From the NCBI GenBank assembly GCA_964496595.1, contig CAZCAI010000002.1, positions 1-64,000 on the forward strand: 64,000 nucleotides of DNA, in the 5' to 3' direction. Below the pieces are notes generated by a model that did no database searches, was not told the DNA's origin, and saw only the letters and a program-made list of their open reading frames with translations. The translations under genes and the position numbers were made by a program. Shown here piece after piece: positions 22,783-32,334 of this stretch (its first letter is position 1; every line of letters begins with the position of its first letter). The stretch comes from JAAAOZ01 sp964496595. Its GTDB lineage: Bacteria > Chloroflexota > Anaerolineae > B4-G1 > SLSP01.

Positions 22783-24177
22783 ATGAAGATGACTTATCAT
22801 GACACACTTCGCTATCTCTACGGGTTGGTGGATTACGAGAAGCGCCGCATCGAGCGCTATTCCCCCCGCGAGTTCAAGCTCGACCGCGTTGAAGAACTGC
22901 TGGAAAAGCTGGGGGACCCGCACAATCAGTATCCGACGTTACACATCGCCGGCACTAAGGGGAAAGGGTCCGTCTCCGCGATGCTGTCCGCGGTGGCGCA
23001 GGCCGGCGGCCTGCGGGTGGGATTGTACACCTCGCCGCATCTCCACACCTATCGCGAGCGCATCCTGATCAACCAGATCCCTATCTCGCGCGCCGAGATG
23101 ACAGCGCTGGTCAACGAGATCCAGCCCGTGGTGGAGAGCGATCCCAAGCTGACGACCTTCGAGGTCACCACTGCCCTAGGCTTTTTATACTTTGCGCGCC
23201 AGGAGGTCGATCTCGCGGTGATGGAAGTGGGCCTGGGCGGGCGCCTGGACGCCACCAATGTCATCACGCCAGAGATCAGCATTATCACCTCGCTCAGTTT
23301 GGATCACACCGAACTGCTGGGCGACACGATTGGCGAGATTGCGCGCGAGAAGGGCGGGATCATTAAGCCGCGCGTGCCGGTCATCACGGCGCCCCAACCG
23401 CCGGAGGCCATCGCCGAGTTGACGGCCATCGCCGAAGCGCACGAAGCGCCGCTGACGCAGGTCGGACGCGATTGGGTGTGGGAGCCGGGTGAACGCCATT
23501 TCAGCGGGCAGACGATCACCGTACATCGCACAGGCTCACCCTCGGCGTTCGATGGCACCTACGACGTGGCGATGTTGGGGGATTTCCAACAGGAGAATGC
23601 ATGTGTGGCCATCGCCGCGACGGCGAACTTACACCAGACCGGGCACGAGTGGGCGACGCCGGCGGCGCTACGCGCCGGGCTGGCGGAGGTCACTTGGCCC
23701 GGGCGACTCGAGGTGCTCCATCGGGAGCCGCGTCTGGTCGTCGATTGCGCCCACAACCCCTACTCGGCGGAGAAGCTGGCCGAGTCGTTGCGCACGTGGT
23801 TCCCGGACACCAAATGGGTATTGATCTACGGCGCCTCTAGCGACAAGGACATCGCAGGAATGCTCGACGCACTGATCCCGCTCAGTGCGCATATCATCGT
23901 CACGCGCTCCTACCATCCGCGCGCAGCGACGCCCGCCAAATTGGCCGATCTGTGCGCCGATCTAGGGCAGGGGGCAGAGATTGCCATCAATCCGCGCCGC
24001 GCGTTAGAGCAAGCGGGGCGGCATCTCCGGCCGAATTGGGGGATTCTTGCCACCGGGTCCATCTTCGTGGTGGCCGATGTGCGGGAAGCGTGGAGCAAAC
24101 GCGCCAATCTCCGGCTCCCGCTAGGCGATTGGGTCGATGAGCCGTGGAACGCGGAGGAACACGGAGGCGACGGTTAA
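22783..24177 (+). CDS. folC: Bifunctional folylpolyglutamate synthase/dihydrofolate synthase
   Basis: A 464-aa Mur-ligase-family enzyme that adds glutamate to dihydropteroate and to reduced folates using ATP. The P-loop IAGTKGKGSVSAML is near residue 55. The signature LGGRLDATNV is followed by SLDHTELLG with the metal ligand His and by the carbamylated-Lys region EKGGIIKP. The C-terminal domain contains DCAHNPYSAEKL and YGASSDKDIAGML. The first ATG of the frame is at 22765; ATG at 22783 is preferred because AAAAGGATAAAGCA precedes it. It ends 10 bp from the convergent serine hydrolase gene with no clear terminator between them. Confidence 0.93.
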   Translation: MKMTYHDTLRYLYGLVDYEKRRIERYSPREFKLDRVEELLEKLGDPHNQYPTLHIAGTKGKGSVSAMLSAVAQAGGLRVGLYTSPHLHTYRERILINQIPISRAEMTALVNEIQPVVESDPKLTTFEVTTALGFLYFARQEVDLAVMEVGLGGRLDATNVITPEISIITSLSLDHTELLGDTIGEIAREKGGIIKPRVPVITAPQPPEAIAELTAIAEAHEAPLTQVGRDWVWEPGERHFSGQTITVHRTGSPSAFDGTYDVAMLGDFQQENACVAIAATANLHQTGHEWATPAALRAGLAEVTWPGRLEVLHREPRLVVDCAHNPYSAEKLAESLRTWFPDTKWVLIYGASSDKDIAGMLDALIPLSAHIIVTRSYHPRAATPAKLADLCADLGQGAEIAINPRRALEQAGRHLRPNWGILATGSIFVVADVREAWSKRANLRLPLGDWVDEPWNAEEHGGDG

Positions 24178-24187
24178 AAAGCAGCCG

Positions 24188-26095
24188 CTAGAAAAATCGC
24201 CACGCGCCCAGGAGGTTCCAATACTCCAGCCATCCCAGGAAGATCAACGCGGCTAAGGTGACGAGGGTGTAGTGCAAGCGCTCGCTCACACTCCAGTAGC
24301 GATCCCGCCATGCGATGAGGGTGAAAATAACAGCGCCGACCAACGGCAGAATCAGCGCCATCATCACAAACGGCGCTAAAATCTCCAGGCTGGGCGCGCG
24401 CCGCACCAAAATCGTGAGCGCGATGATCAACATTGCGACGGGATAGAGAAGATTGGCCGCGCAGAGCACTTTGAGAATCCGCCGCCCTTCCGCGCTGAGC
24501 ATCCCCTGACGTGCATCTCCGCGCTGAGAGCGCCATGTGAACAGCGTGAGGAGAAAGAGCGCCAGACATACGCCCGCCACGCTGATGTGCACGGTGGGGT
24601 AGCGATACCACGGCAATTTAATGAGCGCCTCGTGCGGATCGAAGTCATAGAAAGCGCGCGTCACCTCGCCCTCGTCGTCGTGCTGGAAAGCGATATGGCC
24701 CTCACCGCTCACGCCCTGGAAAAACGAGGGCGACACTTCCACGTAGGACGCTCCCAACAATGTGATGCTGCCGTCGGATTGCGCATCGATGCTGTGCGTG
24801 CGGGCAAAGGCGTAAAGAAGTTTATCCACGGTGGTGTGCGCCCAGCGACTCTCGCGATAGACGCCGGTGAAAAGGTCGACACGCTCTTCGTGGTTGGACA
24901 TCGGTTGCGGCGGCGCGGATTCCGCCGGATAATACCGATCCAAGAAATCCTGGCGCAGCTCACGCCCCGCCTCGGATTCGCTCTTTTTGTTGTAGATCAC
25001 GAACAGACCTACGTCGTGCTCCGGCAGGAGGAAGAGCATGCTCTGGAAAAGCGAGGTGCTGCCGCCGTGCCAGAGCATCCGCTGGCCGTTGCGATCCCAC
25101 TCGACGAAGCCGTAGGTCACGCCGGTCAGACGGGGATCGTGTGTGAATTGCTGGCGCTGCATCATCCGCGCCGTCTCCGGCTGGAGGATGCGCGCGCCCT
25201 CAAATTCGCCCGCGTGCAGATGCGTAATCATAAAGTTGGCCATGTCCGTGACCGTGGCGCTCATCCCCACCAGTGGCGCGCTGGGGAAATACTCTCGGAT
25301 AGGGACGACATCATCCAGGATGCGCAGATGGCCCAGCGCCTCGTCATCGGCCAAAGAGGCAGGCAGCGGGTGCCGGATGGAGGCGTATTCCATTTGGAGC
25401 GGCTCTAAGATGTGCGTCTCGATGTACTGCTCGTAGGACATCCCAGATGTCTCCTGAATGATATAGCCGGCCAGGGCGGCGCCATAATTGGAGTAGGCGA
25501 TGATCTTACCGGGAGGGTAAGCGCGCGCCGGGAGTTGCTCGTGAATGTACTGCGGCAGGGGCACGGCGTCATAACGGCTGATGCGATAGAGGTTGCCGAT
25601 GCGATCCTCAAAGCCGGGAGTGTGGGTGAGCAGATGGTGCAACGTGACCGGCTCTGGATAGGTATTGGGGATTTGAAAATCGGTATCGGCGAGGTAGGTG
25701 TTGACGTCCGTGTGAAGCTCCAAGATGCCCTCTTCGACTAATTGCATCACCGCCGTCCAGGTGAAGAGTTTGGTGATTGAGCCGATATGGAAGAGCGTCT
25801 CGTCGGCGACGACCGGATGCTGACTGCGCGTGTCGGCGATGCCGTAGCCCTGGGCGAAGAAGAGCCGGCCATCCTTCACCACCGCAATCGCCGCGCCGGG
25901 GATCTCATAGCGCGCCATCTGCGCGGGCAAATAGGCATCGAAGAACGTCGCCATCTCCTCCGGGTCTTGGGGGCCTGGAACAACGATGTCATCCTCCAGC
26001 CCTTCCTGCGCTCTCACCAGCCCGGCGCCGCCAGGGGCAAACAGAACCGCCAGACCGATGATCATTCGTATCCAAGGATAGTTTCTCATACTCAT
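24188..26095 (-). CDS. Secreted/membrane serine hydrolase, class C beta-lactamase family
   Basis: About 635 aa. A signal peptide (MIIGLAVLFAPGGAGLVRAQE) is followed by a beta-lactamase/D-Ala-D-Ala peptidase-type domain. The catalytic triad motifs are visible: HIGSITK (Ser106, Lys109), YSNYG (Tyr201, Asn203) and LWHGGS. The linker (~390-510) is beta-rich, like the DUF3471/lipocalin-like region often attached to these hydrolases. It is followed by about four hydrophobic segments at 520-635, so the catalytic domain is tethered outside the cell. ATG at 26095 or 26089 gives a good signal sequence. Probable substrates are D-amino-acid peptides or esters; true beta-lactam resistance is unlikely on motif grounds alone. 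Confidence 0.83.
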   Translation of the reverse strand: MSMRNYPWIRMIIGLAVLFAPGGAGLVRAQEGLEDDIVVPGPQDPEEMATFFDAYLPAQMARYEIPGAAIAVVKDGRLFFAQGYGIADTRSQHPVVADETLFHIGSITKLFTWTAVMQLVEEGILELHTDVNTYLADTDFQIPNTYPEPVTLHHLLTHTPGFEDRIGNLYRISRYDAVPLPQYIHEQLPARAYPPGKIIAYSNYGAALAGYIIQETSGMSYEQYIETHILEPLQMEYASIRHPLPASLADDEALGHLRILDDVVPIREYFPSAPLVGMSATVTDMANFMITHLHAGEFEGARILQPETARMMQRQQFTHDPRLTGVTYGFVEWDRNGQRMLWHGGSTSLFQSMLFLLPEHDVGLFVIYNKKSESEAGRELRQDFLDRYYPAESAPPQPMSNHEERVDLFTGVYRESRWAHTTVDKLLYAFARTHSIDAQSDGSITLLGASYVEVSPSFFQGVSGEGHIAFQHDDEGEVTRAFYDFDPHEALIKLPWYRYPTVHISVAGVCLALFLLTLFTWRSQRGDARQGMLSAEGRRILKVLCAANLLYPVAMLIIALTILVRRAPSLEILAPFVMMALILPLVGAVIFTLIAWRDRYWSVSERLHYTLVTLAALIFLGWLEYWNLLGAWRFF

Positions 26096-26181
26096 ATTGT
26101 AGCAGTTCAATCGTATGCGTAAAACTTCAAGCTCTTATGGATGAGGCGTCCGAGCAAGTTCGCGGCGTCTTTTAAAACACG

Positions 26182-26211
26182 CCAGGGGCACGCTGGCGTG
26201 CCCCTGGTTCC
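26182..26211 (-). terminator. Intrinsic terminator of hpf
   Basis: The inverted repeat CCAGGGGCACG (26182-26192) / CGTGCCCCTGG (26197-26207) has a 4-base loop. On the minus strand the stem is followed by CGTGTTTTAAAA, giving a short U-run. It lies about 30 bp past the hpf stop codon. On the plus strand, TTCCTTTT also follows the stem. Confidence 0.7.
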
Positions 26212-26237
26212 TTTTCCCAATCTATCTGACAGAACGA

Positions 26238-26786
26238 TCAATATCGCGGTTTCAGCAACCCGTAGTCGCCGGTCTTGCGCTTGTAGACGACGCTCAGCCG
26301 GCCGTCAGTGCCATCCAAGAAGACGTAGAAGTGATGTCCAAGCAGTTCCATTTGCTCCACGGCATCCTCTGGGGGAATGGCGCTGACTTCAAATTCCTTG
26401 ATGCGCACGATGTCCGATTCTTCTTCGTGCAGTTCTTCTTCTTCCGTCAGGACATCCTGCAACACTTCCGTTGTCGCCCGGCGCGCCTGCTGGCGGCGCC
26501 CTTTATAGCGCTCAATACGACGATACATCTTATCCATAACTGAGTCGACAGCACTGAAGATATCTCCCGCGTGCTCCTCAGCCCGTAGAATCGCCCGCGG
26601 CACATAGACTGTAATCTGAGCGACCATCCGTTGCGAACTATCGCGGGCATTGCTCTCCGAGAGATCCACCCGGACGCTATCCAATTGGGGAAGATAGCGC
26701 TCGAATTTGGAGACCTTGGACTCCACATAATCCCGTAGGCGCTCGTTCAACTCCAAATCCCGAGTGTAAATTTGTAACGACTCCAT
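26238..26786 (-). CDS. hpf: Ribosome hibernation promoting factor, long form
   Basis: A 182-aa protein that binds the 30S decoding centre and dimerises ribosomes into inactive 100S particles in slow growth. The N-terminal S30AE domain spans residues 1-100 (ESLQIYTRDLELNERLRDYVESK onward). The C-terminal dimerisation domain spans about 122-182, with RIKEFEVSAIPPEDAVEQMELLGHHFYVF. The linker is acidic (LTEEEELHEEESD). The ATG at 26786 has AAGGAGGTAGATCT upstream; a frame to 26876 adds 30 unrelated residues. It is 28 bp downstream of comF and probably part of that operon. Confidence 0.94.
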   Translation of the reverse strand: MESLQIYTRDLELNERLRDYVESKVSKFERYLPQLDSVRVDLSESNARDSSQRMVAQITVYVPRAILRAEEHAGDIFSAVDSVMDKMYRRIERYKGRRQQARRATTEVLQDVLTEEEELHEEESDIVRIKEFEVSAIPPEDAVEQMELLGHHFYVFLDGTDGRLSVVYKRKTGDYGLLKPRY

Positions 26787-26814
26787 AGATCTACCTCCTT
26801 GAAAGTATGTTAGA

Positions 26815-27528
26815 TTATGGCGCACGCGCCAAAGTAAACGCACTGACACGTTCTGCCCCATGAGCCAATAGTACATCCGCGCAAGCCTCTAAGGTTGAGC
26901 CGGTTGTGGCGACATCGTCCACTAAGGTAAGCTTGATGCCATGCAATGGGACATCCGCCGTGTAGGTAAATGCCCCGCTCACATTTTTACGTCGTTGCTC
27001 GCGATCCAGCTTCGTCTGGGAGATGGTGGCCCGAGATCTCCTCAGCAACCGACTGGCCACCGGCACATCCAACGCCTTCCCTAAAGCCCGCGCCAACAGA
27101 TCAGCCTGATTATACCCGCGTTTTGCCTCACGGCGAGGATACAATGGCACGGGTACCAATAGATCGCTGTCCAATTTGGCGCGCTGCCACGCTGCTACCA
27201 TCTGGGATGTTAAAGGTCGAATCACTTGATGGCCGCCGCCGCGATATTTCAAGGCGTGCAGCACGTCGCGGATCTCGTCCTGAAAGAGAAAAGCAGAGCG
27301 AATGGGGGCTACTTGGAGTGGCGCTTCGCGGCAGATGGAGCATAGACCTTCGCCCTCCCATGGCCGGCCACAACGTGGGCATTGGGGCGCCACCCACAGA
27401 GGGATTTGCTGGGCGCATGGGACACAAAGCCAAAGACCCACTTTCCCACACCCCACACATTGAGGCGGCAGGACGAGATCAATCCCCCATCGATAGGCGC
27501 GCCAAGCCCACTTTAACAGATGTTCCAC
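26815..27528 (-). CDS. comF: ComF family phosphoribosyltransferase-like protein
   Basis: A 237-aa protein of the ComF/GntX family, needed for DNA uptake in several competent bacteria, possibly acting with the ComFA helicase or primosome. The N-terminal zinc module has CVGCG, CVPC, CPRCG and CSIC. The PRTase domain carries LVPVPLYPRREAKRGYNQADLLA and the PRPP-binding TLVDDVATTGST near residue 200. It follows tadC by 16 bp on the same strand, which links a competence gene to a pilus operon. comEA/comEC are not in the window. Confidence 0.9.
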   Translation of the reverse strand: MEHLLKWAWRAYRWGIDLVLPPQCVGCGKVGLWLCVPCAQQIPLWVAPQCPRCGRPWEGEGLCSICREAPLQVAPIRSAFLFQDEIRDVLHALKYRGGGHQVIRPLTSQMVAAWQRAKLDSDLLVPVPLYPRREAKRGYNQADLLARALGKALDVPVASRLLRRSRATISQTKLDREQRRKNVSGAFTYTADVPLHGIKLTLVDDVATTGSTLEACADVLLAHGAERVSAFTLARAP

Positions 27529-27544
27529 AGCCGCGCCTGGAGAT

Positions 27545-28465
27545 TTAACTACTATCCATGTTCTTGAATTTGATGACCGCTGGCCCCATCAACACGATGA
27601 AGAGGGGCGGAAAGACCAAGAATACCAGCGGGATCATCATCTTAACAGGGGCCTGATTAGCTTTCTCCTCCGCGCGCTGGCGACGCTTCATCCGCATCGT
27701 ATCCGACTGGATGCGCATCACCTTGGCCATGCTGACGCCCAATTGATCCGCCTGGACAATCGCGGCTACGAAGGTGGTGACATCCGACACATCCATACTC
27801 ATCGCCATATCTCGCAGGGCTTCACGCCGCGTCTTACCCAACTGCATCTCTTGAACTGTCCGCTTAAATGCCAAACTTAACTCATTATCCCACTTTTCGG
27901 CAACCTTCGACATCGCCGCGTCGAAACCCAGACCGGCCTCCACGCAAATGGTTAAGAGATCCAAGGCATCGGGTAAGGCTTTGATGACCTCGCCTTGGCG
28001 CTGAGATATTTTGGATCCTAGCCAGATGTTGGGGAGATAGTAGCCGAAGATAAGGCCAAAGACCACCGCGCCAAATTTCTGCCAAGCTGGTAGGGCCATA
28101 GACAGCACGAGGACAATCGCTACTGCGCCTAACCCCAGCGCTGCGGCTAATCGATAACCAGAGAACTGCACCGCCGAGACTTGATGAGCCATACCGGCTA
28201 ATTCAAGCTGATGCCGGGACTCTTCCATCACCTGATCGGGGGTAAAGCGCTGGGACATCTCGCTGAGACGTTCGATCATCGGCACAATGACCCGTTCGGA
28301 AAAGGGTTGAGAAAGCTCTAGTTGCTCCAATGTTACAGGTTCCCCCAGAGCCGCCAGTTCGTTGAGACGATCTTCAATACTTTGAGTTTCACGTGTGCCG
28401 CGTAGCACCATCACTGCAACAACGCCAATGACGATAACGACAACGCCTATCACAAACGGAAGCAT
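27545..28465 (-). CDS. tadC: Tad pilus inner-membrane platform protein TadC (T2SS F family)
   Basis: A 306-aa type II secretion F-family protein; with TadB it forms the membrane platform on which the pilus ATPase acts. The single N-terminal membrane segment (residues 4-22) is followed by the F domain. DALDLLTICVEAGLGFDAAM (~165-185) and SDVTTFVAAIVQADQLGVSM (~223-243) are typical, and a final pair of membrane segments includes MMIPLVFLVFPPLFIVLMGP. It is 9 bp downstream of tadB. Confidence 0.9.
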   Translation of the reverse strand: MLPFVIGVVVIVIGVVAVMVLRGTRETQSIEDRLNELAALGEPVTLEQLELSQPFSERVIVPMIERLSEMSQRFTPDQVMEESRHQLELAGMAHQVSAVQFSGYRLAAALGLGAVAIVLVLSMALPAWQKFGAVVFGLIFGYYLPNIWLGSKISQRQGEVIKALPDALDLLTICVEAGLGFDAAMSKVAEKWDNELSLAFKRTVQEMQLGKTRREALRDMAMSMDVSDVTTFVAAIVQADQLGVSMAKVMRIQSDTMRMKRRQRAEEKANQAPVKMMIPLVFLVFPPLFIVLMGPAVIKFKNMDSS

Positions 28466-28474
28466 AACGCCCTC

Positions 28475-29422
28475 CTAAACCTCGATGGATACTATCTTAT
28501 TCATCGCAAAGTATCCTAACCCAATCATAATCAAACTGACGGCGATCATAATCCAACCACAAGGATCCTCTATGAGCAGACTGACGTAAGAGGGGTTAAC
28601 CAGGGAGATGAATCCTGTCACGGCAAAAGGTAAGCCTGTAACCAGAATACCGGTGATGCGCCCTTGGGAGGTCATAGATTTGATCTCGCCCTTGATGCGC
28701 ACACGCTCTCGAATCGTCTCGCTGATGGAATCAAGCACCTCAGCTAAGTTGCCGCCGACCTCGCGCTGGACGCTCATCGCGGTCACAATCAAGTCCATAT
28801 CAGCGCTCGGTATACGACGGAGCATATTTTGCATCGCCGTATCGAAGTCAACGCCCAACTGAAGTTCTAGAACCACACGCCCAAACTCCTCAGAGATGGG
28901 CGGCGGCATCTCGTTGGCGATGCTTTCCATCGCCTGCATTGTACTATACCCGGCCCGCAGAGAGTTGACCATGAGATTCAAAGCATCGCCCAACTGCGTA
29001 TTGAAATCCTTCAAACGTTTGTTGCGTTGCATACCAACGTAGAAGCGGGGAACCAAGAATCCGCCCAAGAAGCCTACGGGGATGAGAAACGCGCGATTGA
29101 TCAAGTAGAGAACTACCGAGACGCCCAGTGCTATGGTGGCGGACATTGTCAAGAACTCACCGACCGTCCATTTCAGGTTGGCTCGCGCTAATTGCGTCGC
29201 CAGATTCTGCGCAAAGCCTTGCCCCTCAACGGCCCTATCCACCGCAGCGCCGATGACCGACTCACCGTGTCCCTCTTTTTTCTTTTTCTTCTTTTTTTTC
29301 TTGTCCTCGCCGCCGATACGATCTTCGACGAGGTCTTGCCCGGCAGGGCCTTGAGAAAGCCCCACAACAAGCAAAACAACGGCCAGGACAACTACTATAC
29401 CAACAACAATAAAGACTGTCAT
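28475..29422 (-). CDS. tadB: Tad pilus inner-membrane platform protein TadB (T2SS F family)
   Basis: A 315-aa protein paired with TadC. There is an N-terminal membrane helix (residues 2-22), then a striking run of nine lysines (residues ~42-50, KKKKKKKKK) in the cytoplasmic linker, encoded by a poly-A/AAG tract at 29277-29303. The F domain follows, with LGDALNLMVNSLRAGYSTMQAME and IVTAMSVQREVGGNLAEVLD, and C-terminal membrane helices. The lysine tract sits in a homopolymer-like sequence that could be slippery. Upstream is a 189-bp gap to tadA containing a repeat B copy. Confidence 0.9.
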   Translation of the reverse strand: MTVFIVVGIVVVLAVVLLVVGLSQGPAGQDLVEDRIGGEDKKKKKKKKKEGHGESVIGAAVDRAVEGQGFAQNLATQLARANLKWTVGEFLTMSATIALGVSVVLYLINRAFLIPVGFLGGFLVPRFYVGMQRNKRLKDFNTQLGDALNLMVNSLRAGYSTMQAMESIANEMPPPISEEFGRVVLELQLGVDFDTAMQNMLRRIPSADMDLIVTAMSVQREVGGNLAEVLDSISETIRERVRIKGEIKSMTSQGRITGILVTGLPFAVTGFISLVNPSYVSLLIEDPCGWIMIAVSLIMIGLGYFAMNKIVSIEV

Positions 29423-29433
29423 GGACCCTAACC

Positions 29434-29500
29434 TCCTAACATGGTCGAGCCATCCCCAAAAGCGCCCTATCTTCTATCAAATTCTTGTGTACAGTACGCT
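29434..29500 (+). repeat. Repeat B, copy 1 (degenerate)
   Basis: CCTAACATGGTCGAGCCATC then CCCAAAAGCGCCCTATCTT and TCTATCAAATTCTTGTGTAC align base for base with copy 2 at 33562-33645, with scattered substitutions. It lies in the tadA-tadB gap. Confidence 0.6.
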
Positions 29501-29611
29501 CAACCTTCCCAATATTAACTAAAGTCTCAAAGAAATCAGCGTTCAAACGTGGAAGTCGTCCCTACGTGTCTATGCCCCCACGCGCTCATCGTGATTGAGC
29601 GTTCTGCGCTG

Positions 29612-31000
29612 CTAGAAGCGTCGATTCTGGGATACGCCAAAGATGGAGGGGGGAAGACTGATACCGGCCTCTTCAATCTTGGACATAAATTTGGGCCGGA
29701 TGCCCGTCGCGCGTAACGAACCGATGATCTTGCCATCTTCATAACCGCTGTGCTGGAACTTGAAGATATCCGCGGTGGTGATCACGTCGCCCTCCATCCC
29801 TTGGATCTCGGTGATGGCGATGACGCGCCGCGAACCATCGCGGAAGCGGGATAACTGGACGATCATATCTACCGCCGAAGCAACTTGCTCTCGAATAGCC
29901 CGCTGCGGCAGTTCCATGCCGGCCATCATCACCATCGTCTCCAAACGAGCAAGGGCGTCACGAGTGTTATTCGCGTGAGCCGTCGTCATACTGCCCTCGT
30001 GCCCGGTGTTCATCGCCTGGAGCATATCGAGCGCCTCGCCGCCACGACACTCGCCCACGATGATTCGATCGGGACGCATTCGCAAGGAGTTGATCACCAA
30101 ATCGCGAATGCTGACCTCGCCCTTCCCCTCAACGTTCGGGGGGCGAGATTCCAATGTAACAATGTGTTCCTGACGAAGCTGCAACTCTGCCGCGTTCTCA
30201 ATCGTCACAATCCGCTCGTCAGATGGGATATAGCCGGAAAGGACGTTTAAGAAGGTCGTCTTGCCAGTCCCGGTCCCGCCCGAAACGATGGTGTTGAGCG
30301 CGGCGATAACGCAGGCCCGCATAAATTCCATGCTTTCTTCCGTCACCGACCCAAAGCGAATTAGATCCTCAACGGTCAGGGGGTCCTTAGAGAATTTTCG
30401 GATGGTAAGCACGGGGCCGACCAAGGAAATGGGGGGGATGACGGCGTTGACACGCGATCCATCTTTCAAGCGCGCGTCGACCGTGGGGCTGCTCTCATCA
30501 ATACGGCGGCCCAGCGGCGCGACGATGCGCTCGATGATGCGCATCAAATGCTCGTCAGATTCAAAGGTGATATTGACGCGCCGAATTTTACCCTTGCGCT
30601 CGACGAAGATCTTCTTCGGGCCATTGACCATGATCTCAGTGATGGAATCATCGGCCAACAAGGGTTCCAAAGGGCCAAGGCCCAAAATTTCCGCGACAAT
30701 TTGCTCAAAAAGCGCGTCCCGTTCCCGTCGCCCAAGGACAACGCTTTCTTCTTGCAATATCTCATTATACATACCGCGGATTGTCTCACGCACTTCGGCG
30801 GTCTGGGACACATCCATCGAGGGATCAAGCTCCGTGATCAATTGATTCTGCACACGGCCCTTTAAATCTCGATAGGCATCTCGCGCCCGGGGCACAGATC
30901 GCCGCTGAACTTGACCGCCTTCGCGATCAGAAGCAGCGGGGGTGGACCGCTTAGAAGATGAAGGGGTATCCTTTCTCTCGATTCTTCGCAGGAGGGACAT
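29612..31000 (-). CDS. tadA: Tad pilus assembly ATPase TadA/CpaF
   Basis: A 462-aa hexameric secretion ATPase powering extension (and possibly retraction) of Tad pili. After a charged N-terminus (to ~45), the N-terminal domain includes LLADDSITEIMVNGPKKIFV. Walker A GGTGTGKTTFLN lies near residue 240, Walker B and the His box follow (RPDRIIVGECRGGEALDMLQAMNTGHEG in sequence), and the C-terminal part has AVDMIVQLSRF. All ATPase motifs look intact. It is 32 bp downstream of cpaE. Confidence 0.94.
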   Translation of the reverse strand: MSLLRRIERKDTPSSSKRSTPAASDREGGQVQRRSVPRARDAYRDLKGRVQNQLITELDPSMDVSQTAEVRETIRGMYNEILQEESVVLGRRERDALFEQIVAEILGLGPLEPLLADDSITEIMVNGPKKIFVERKGKIRRVNITFESDEHLMRIIERIVAPLGRRIDESSPTVDARLKDGSRVNAVIPPISLVGPVLTIRKFSKDPLTVEDLIRFGSVTEESMEFMRACVIAALNTIVSGGTGTGKTTFLNVLSGYIPSDERIVTIENAAELQLRQEHIVTLESRPPNVEGKGEVSIRDLVINSLRMRPDRIIVGECRGGEALDMLQAMNTGHEGSMTTAHANNTRDALARLETMVMMAGMELPQRAIREQVASAVDMIVQLSRFRDGSRRVIAITEIQGMEGDVITTADIFKFQHSGYEDGKIIGSLRATGIRPKFMSKIEEAGISLPPSIFGVSQNRRF

Positions 31001-31031
31001 TTCTACTTACCTCGCTATATAGATTCCAAAA

Positions 31032-32324
31032 CTACAATAAACGACCTAAACCAACCCGCTTTTGCGACTCTTCCTCTGCGGCGGCTTCTTCTTCCTCAGC
31101 TCTCTGAGCAAAGCGATTGTGAATTTTCTTCGCCAAACCAAGAACTGCTTGCCCGATAAGAGATCGAGCGTCTTTTAAGACGAAAGGCTCTCCGTAATTC
31201 GCCGCTCGCAAAGCGGTTCGTTCGTCCAGCGGGAGATGGGCGATAGCCGGCATCATAGCGCGTTCGATAGCCTCCGGCTGAATGCCCATCCGTTTATTAT
31301 CCACACTATTAATGACCAAATCTACGTGCTCCATCGGATATTCGAGCTTCTGCAACAACTCGACGAACATCCGCGCCCCCCGAATCTCCGGGATGACTGG
31401 CCGGGTGAGGACTAGCAGCATATCATTGACGTCCAACGCAGCCAGGATGATATCATCGATATGGTGGGCTGTATCGATGATGATGTAATCGAATTCCTGC
31501 TGAACGAAATTCAAAATCGCCTTCATCGCGTGATTGCCGCCGCTCTCCTCAACACCGGCCTCTTGAAACATCTCTGCTTCTTCAGGCGAGGCTGGGGCCG
31601 CCAGGACCCCCACACCGGAGGAGTGCGTGGCGATGACCGTGCGCAACAAATTGGGGTCTAAATCCTGCACATGCGGGGCCAAATCTGTCAAGGTGCGGGT
31701 AGCTTGCAGCTTCAAGAAAATCGACACATCGCCAAATTGCAAATTCGCATCGACGAGACAAATTTTTGCATCTGCACCGAGTAGCGTCTGAAGCGCGATA
31801 GCTAAATTGACAGCCACCGTTGTACATCCGGTCCCACCTTTAGGACTAAAGACAGTGAGGACTTTGGCCTGTCGCGCCGGCGTTGGTTCGGCTGCCGCCT
31901 GCCTGCCCGGCGCGCCCGCTTGGGTCAACGGCCCGGTTCCCATTTTTTGCCGCAATTTATAGGTGCGATGAATGGTATTCAACAGATCATCGGCGCTGGG
32001 GGGTTTGGTGAGATAATCCCGCGCGCCAGCCATCATCGCTCGGCGCATATAGTCGCTTTCGCCCTGGACGGAGAGCATCACGACCTGAACGGCCGGCATA
32101 ATCTCCACAATCTTACCGGTGGCTGTGATGCCATCTATACCGGGCAGGTTGATATCCATCAACACTACATCGGGTATGGCCTTCGGCACAACGGAGACAG
32201 CTTCCTCGCCGCTGCCCACCATTGCCACAACTTCGATATCCGGATCAAATGACATAAGTTTGCGGAGTTGCTCGCGCGTCTCCGCAACATCATCGACGAT
32301 CATTACACGTATTTTTTCAGGCAT
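31032..32324 (-). CDS. cpaE: CpaE/TadZ-like pilus localisation ATPase with receiver domain
   Basis: A 430-aa protein. The N-terminal receiver domain (1-120) has the phosphoacceptor Asp in VVLMDINLPGIDG near residue 55. A linker (130-155) precedes a MinD/ParA-like ATPase with deviant P-loop SPKGGTGCTT near 158: the signature Lys is kept, but the canonical P-loop Lys is Cys, as is common in CpaE/TadZ proteins, which have Ala or another residue there. IIIDTAHHIDDIILAAL is the Walker B region. Such proteins place Tad pilus machinery at cell poles. Here the receiver keeps its Asp, unlike many pseudo-receivers, so phosphorylation is possible. Confidence 0.88.
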   Translation of the reverse strand: MPEKIRVMIVDDVAETREQLRKLMSFDPDIEVVAMVGSGEEAVSVVPKAIPDVVLMDINLPGIDGITATGKIVEIMPAVQVVMLSVQGESDYMRRAMMAGARDYLTKPPSADDLLNTIHRTYKLRQKMGTGPLTQAGAPGRQAAAEPTPARQAKVLTVFSPKGGTGCTTVAVNLAIALQTLLGADAKICLVDANLQFGDVSIFLKLQATRTLTDLAPHVQDLDPNLLRTVIATHSSGVGVLAAPASPEEAEMFQEAGVEESGGNHAMKAILNFVQQEFDYIIIDTAHHIDDIILAALDVNDMLLVLTRPVIPEIRGARMFVELLQKLEYPMEHVDLVINSVDNKRMGIQPEAIERAMMPAIAHLPLDERTALRAANYGEPFVLKDARSLIGQAVLGLAKKIHNRFAQRAEEEEAAAEEESQKRVGLGRLL

Positions 32325-32334
32325 TAGGAAGCTC

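Noticed and set aside
24188..26095. Antibiotic resistance beta-lactamase
   Set aside because: The SxxK, YxN and HGG motifs are shared by many esterases and peptidases of the class C family, and the C-terminal membrane domain is not found in resistance enzymes.
26815..27528. comF as evidence for a complete competence system in the window
   Set aside because: No comEA, comEC, comFA or dprA is present here; ComF-like proteins also occur in non-competent species.
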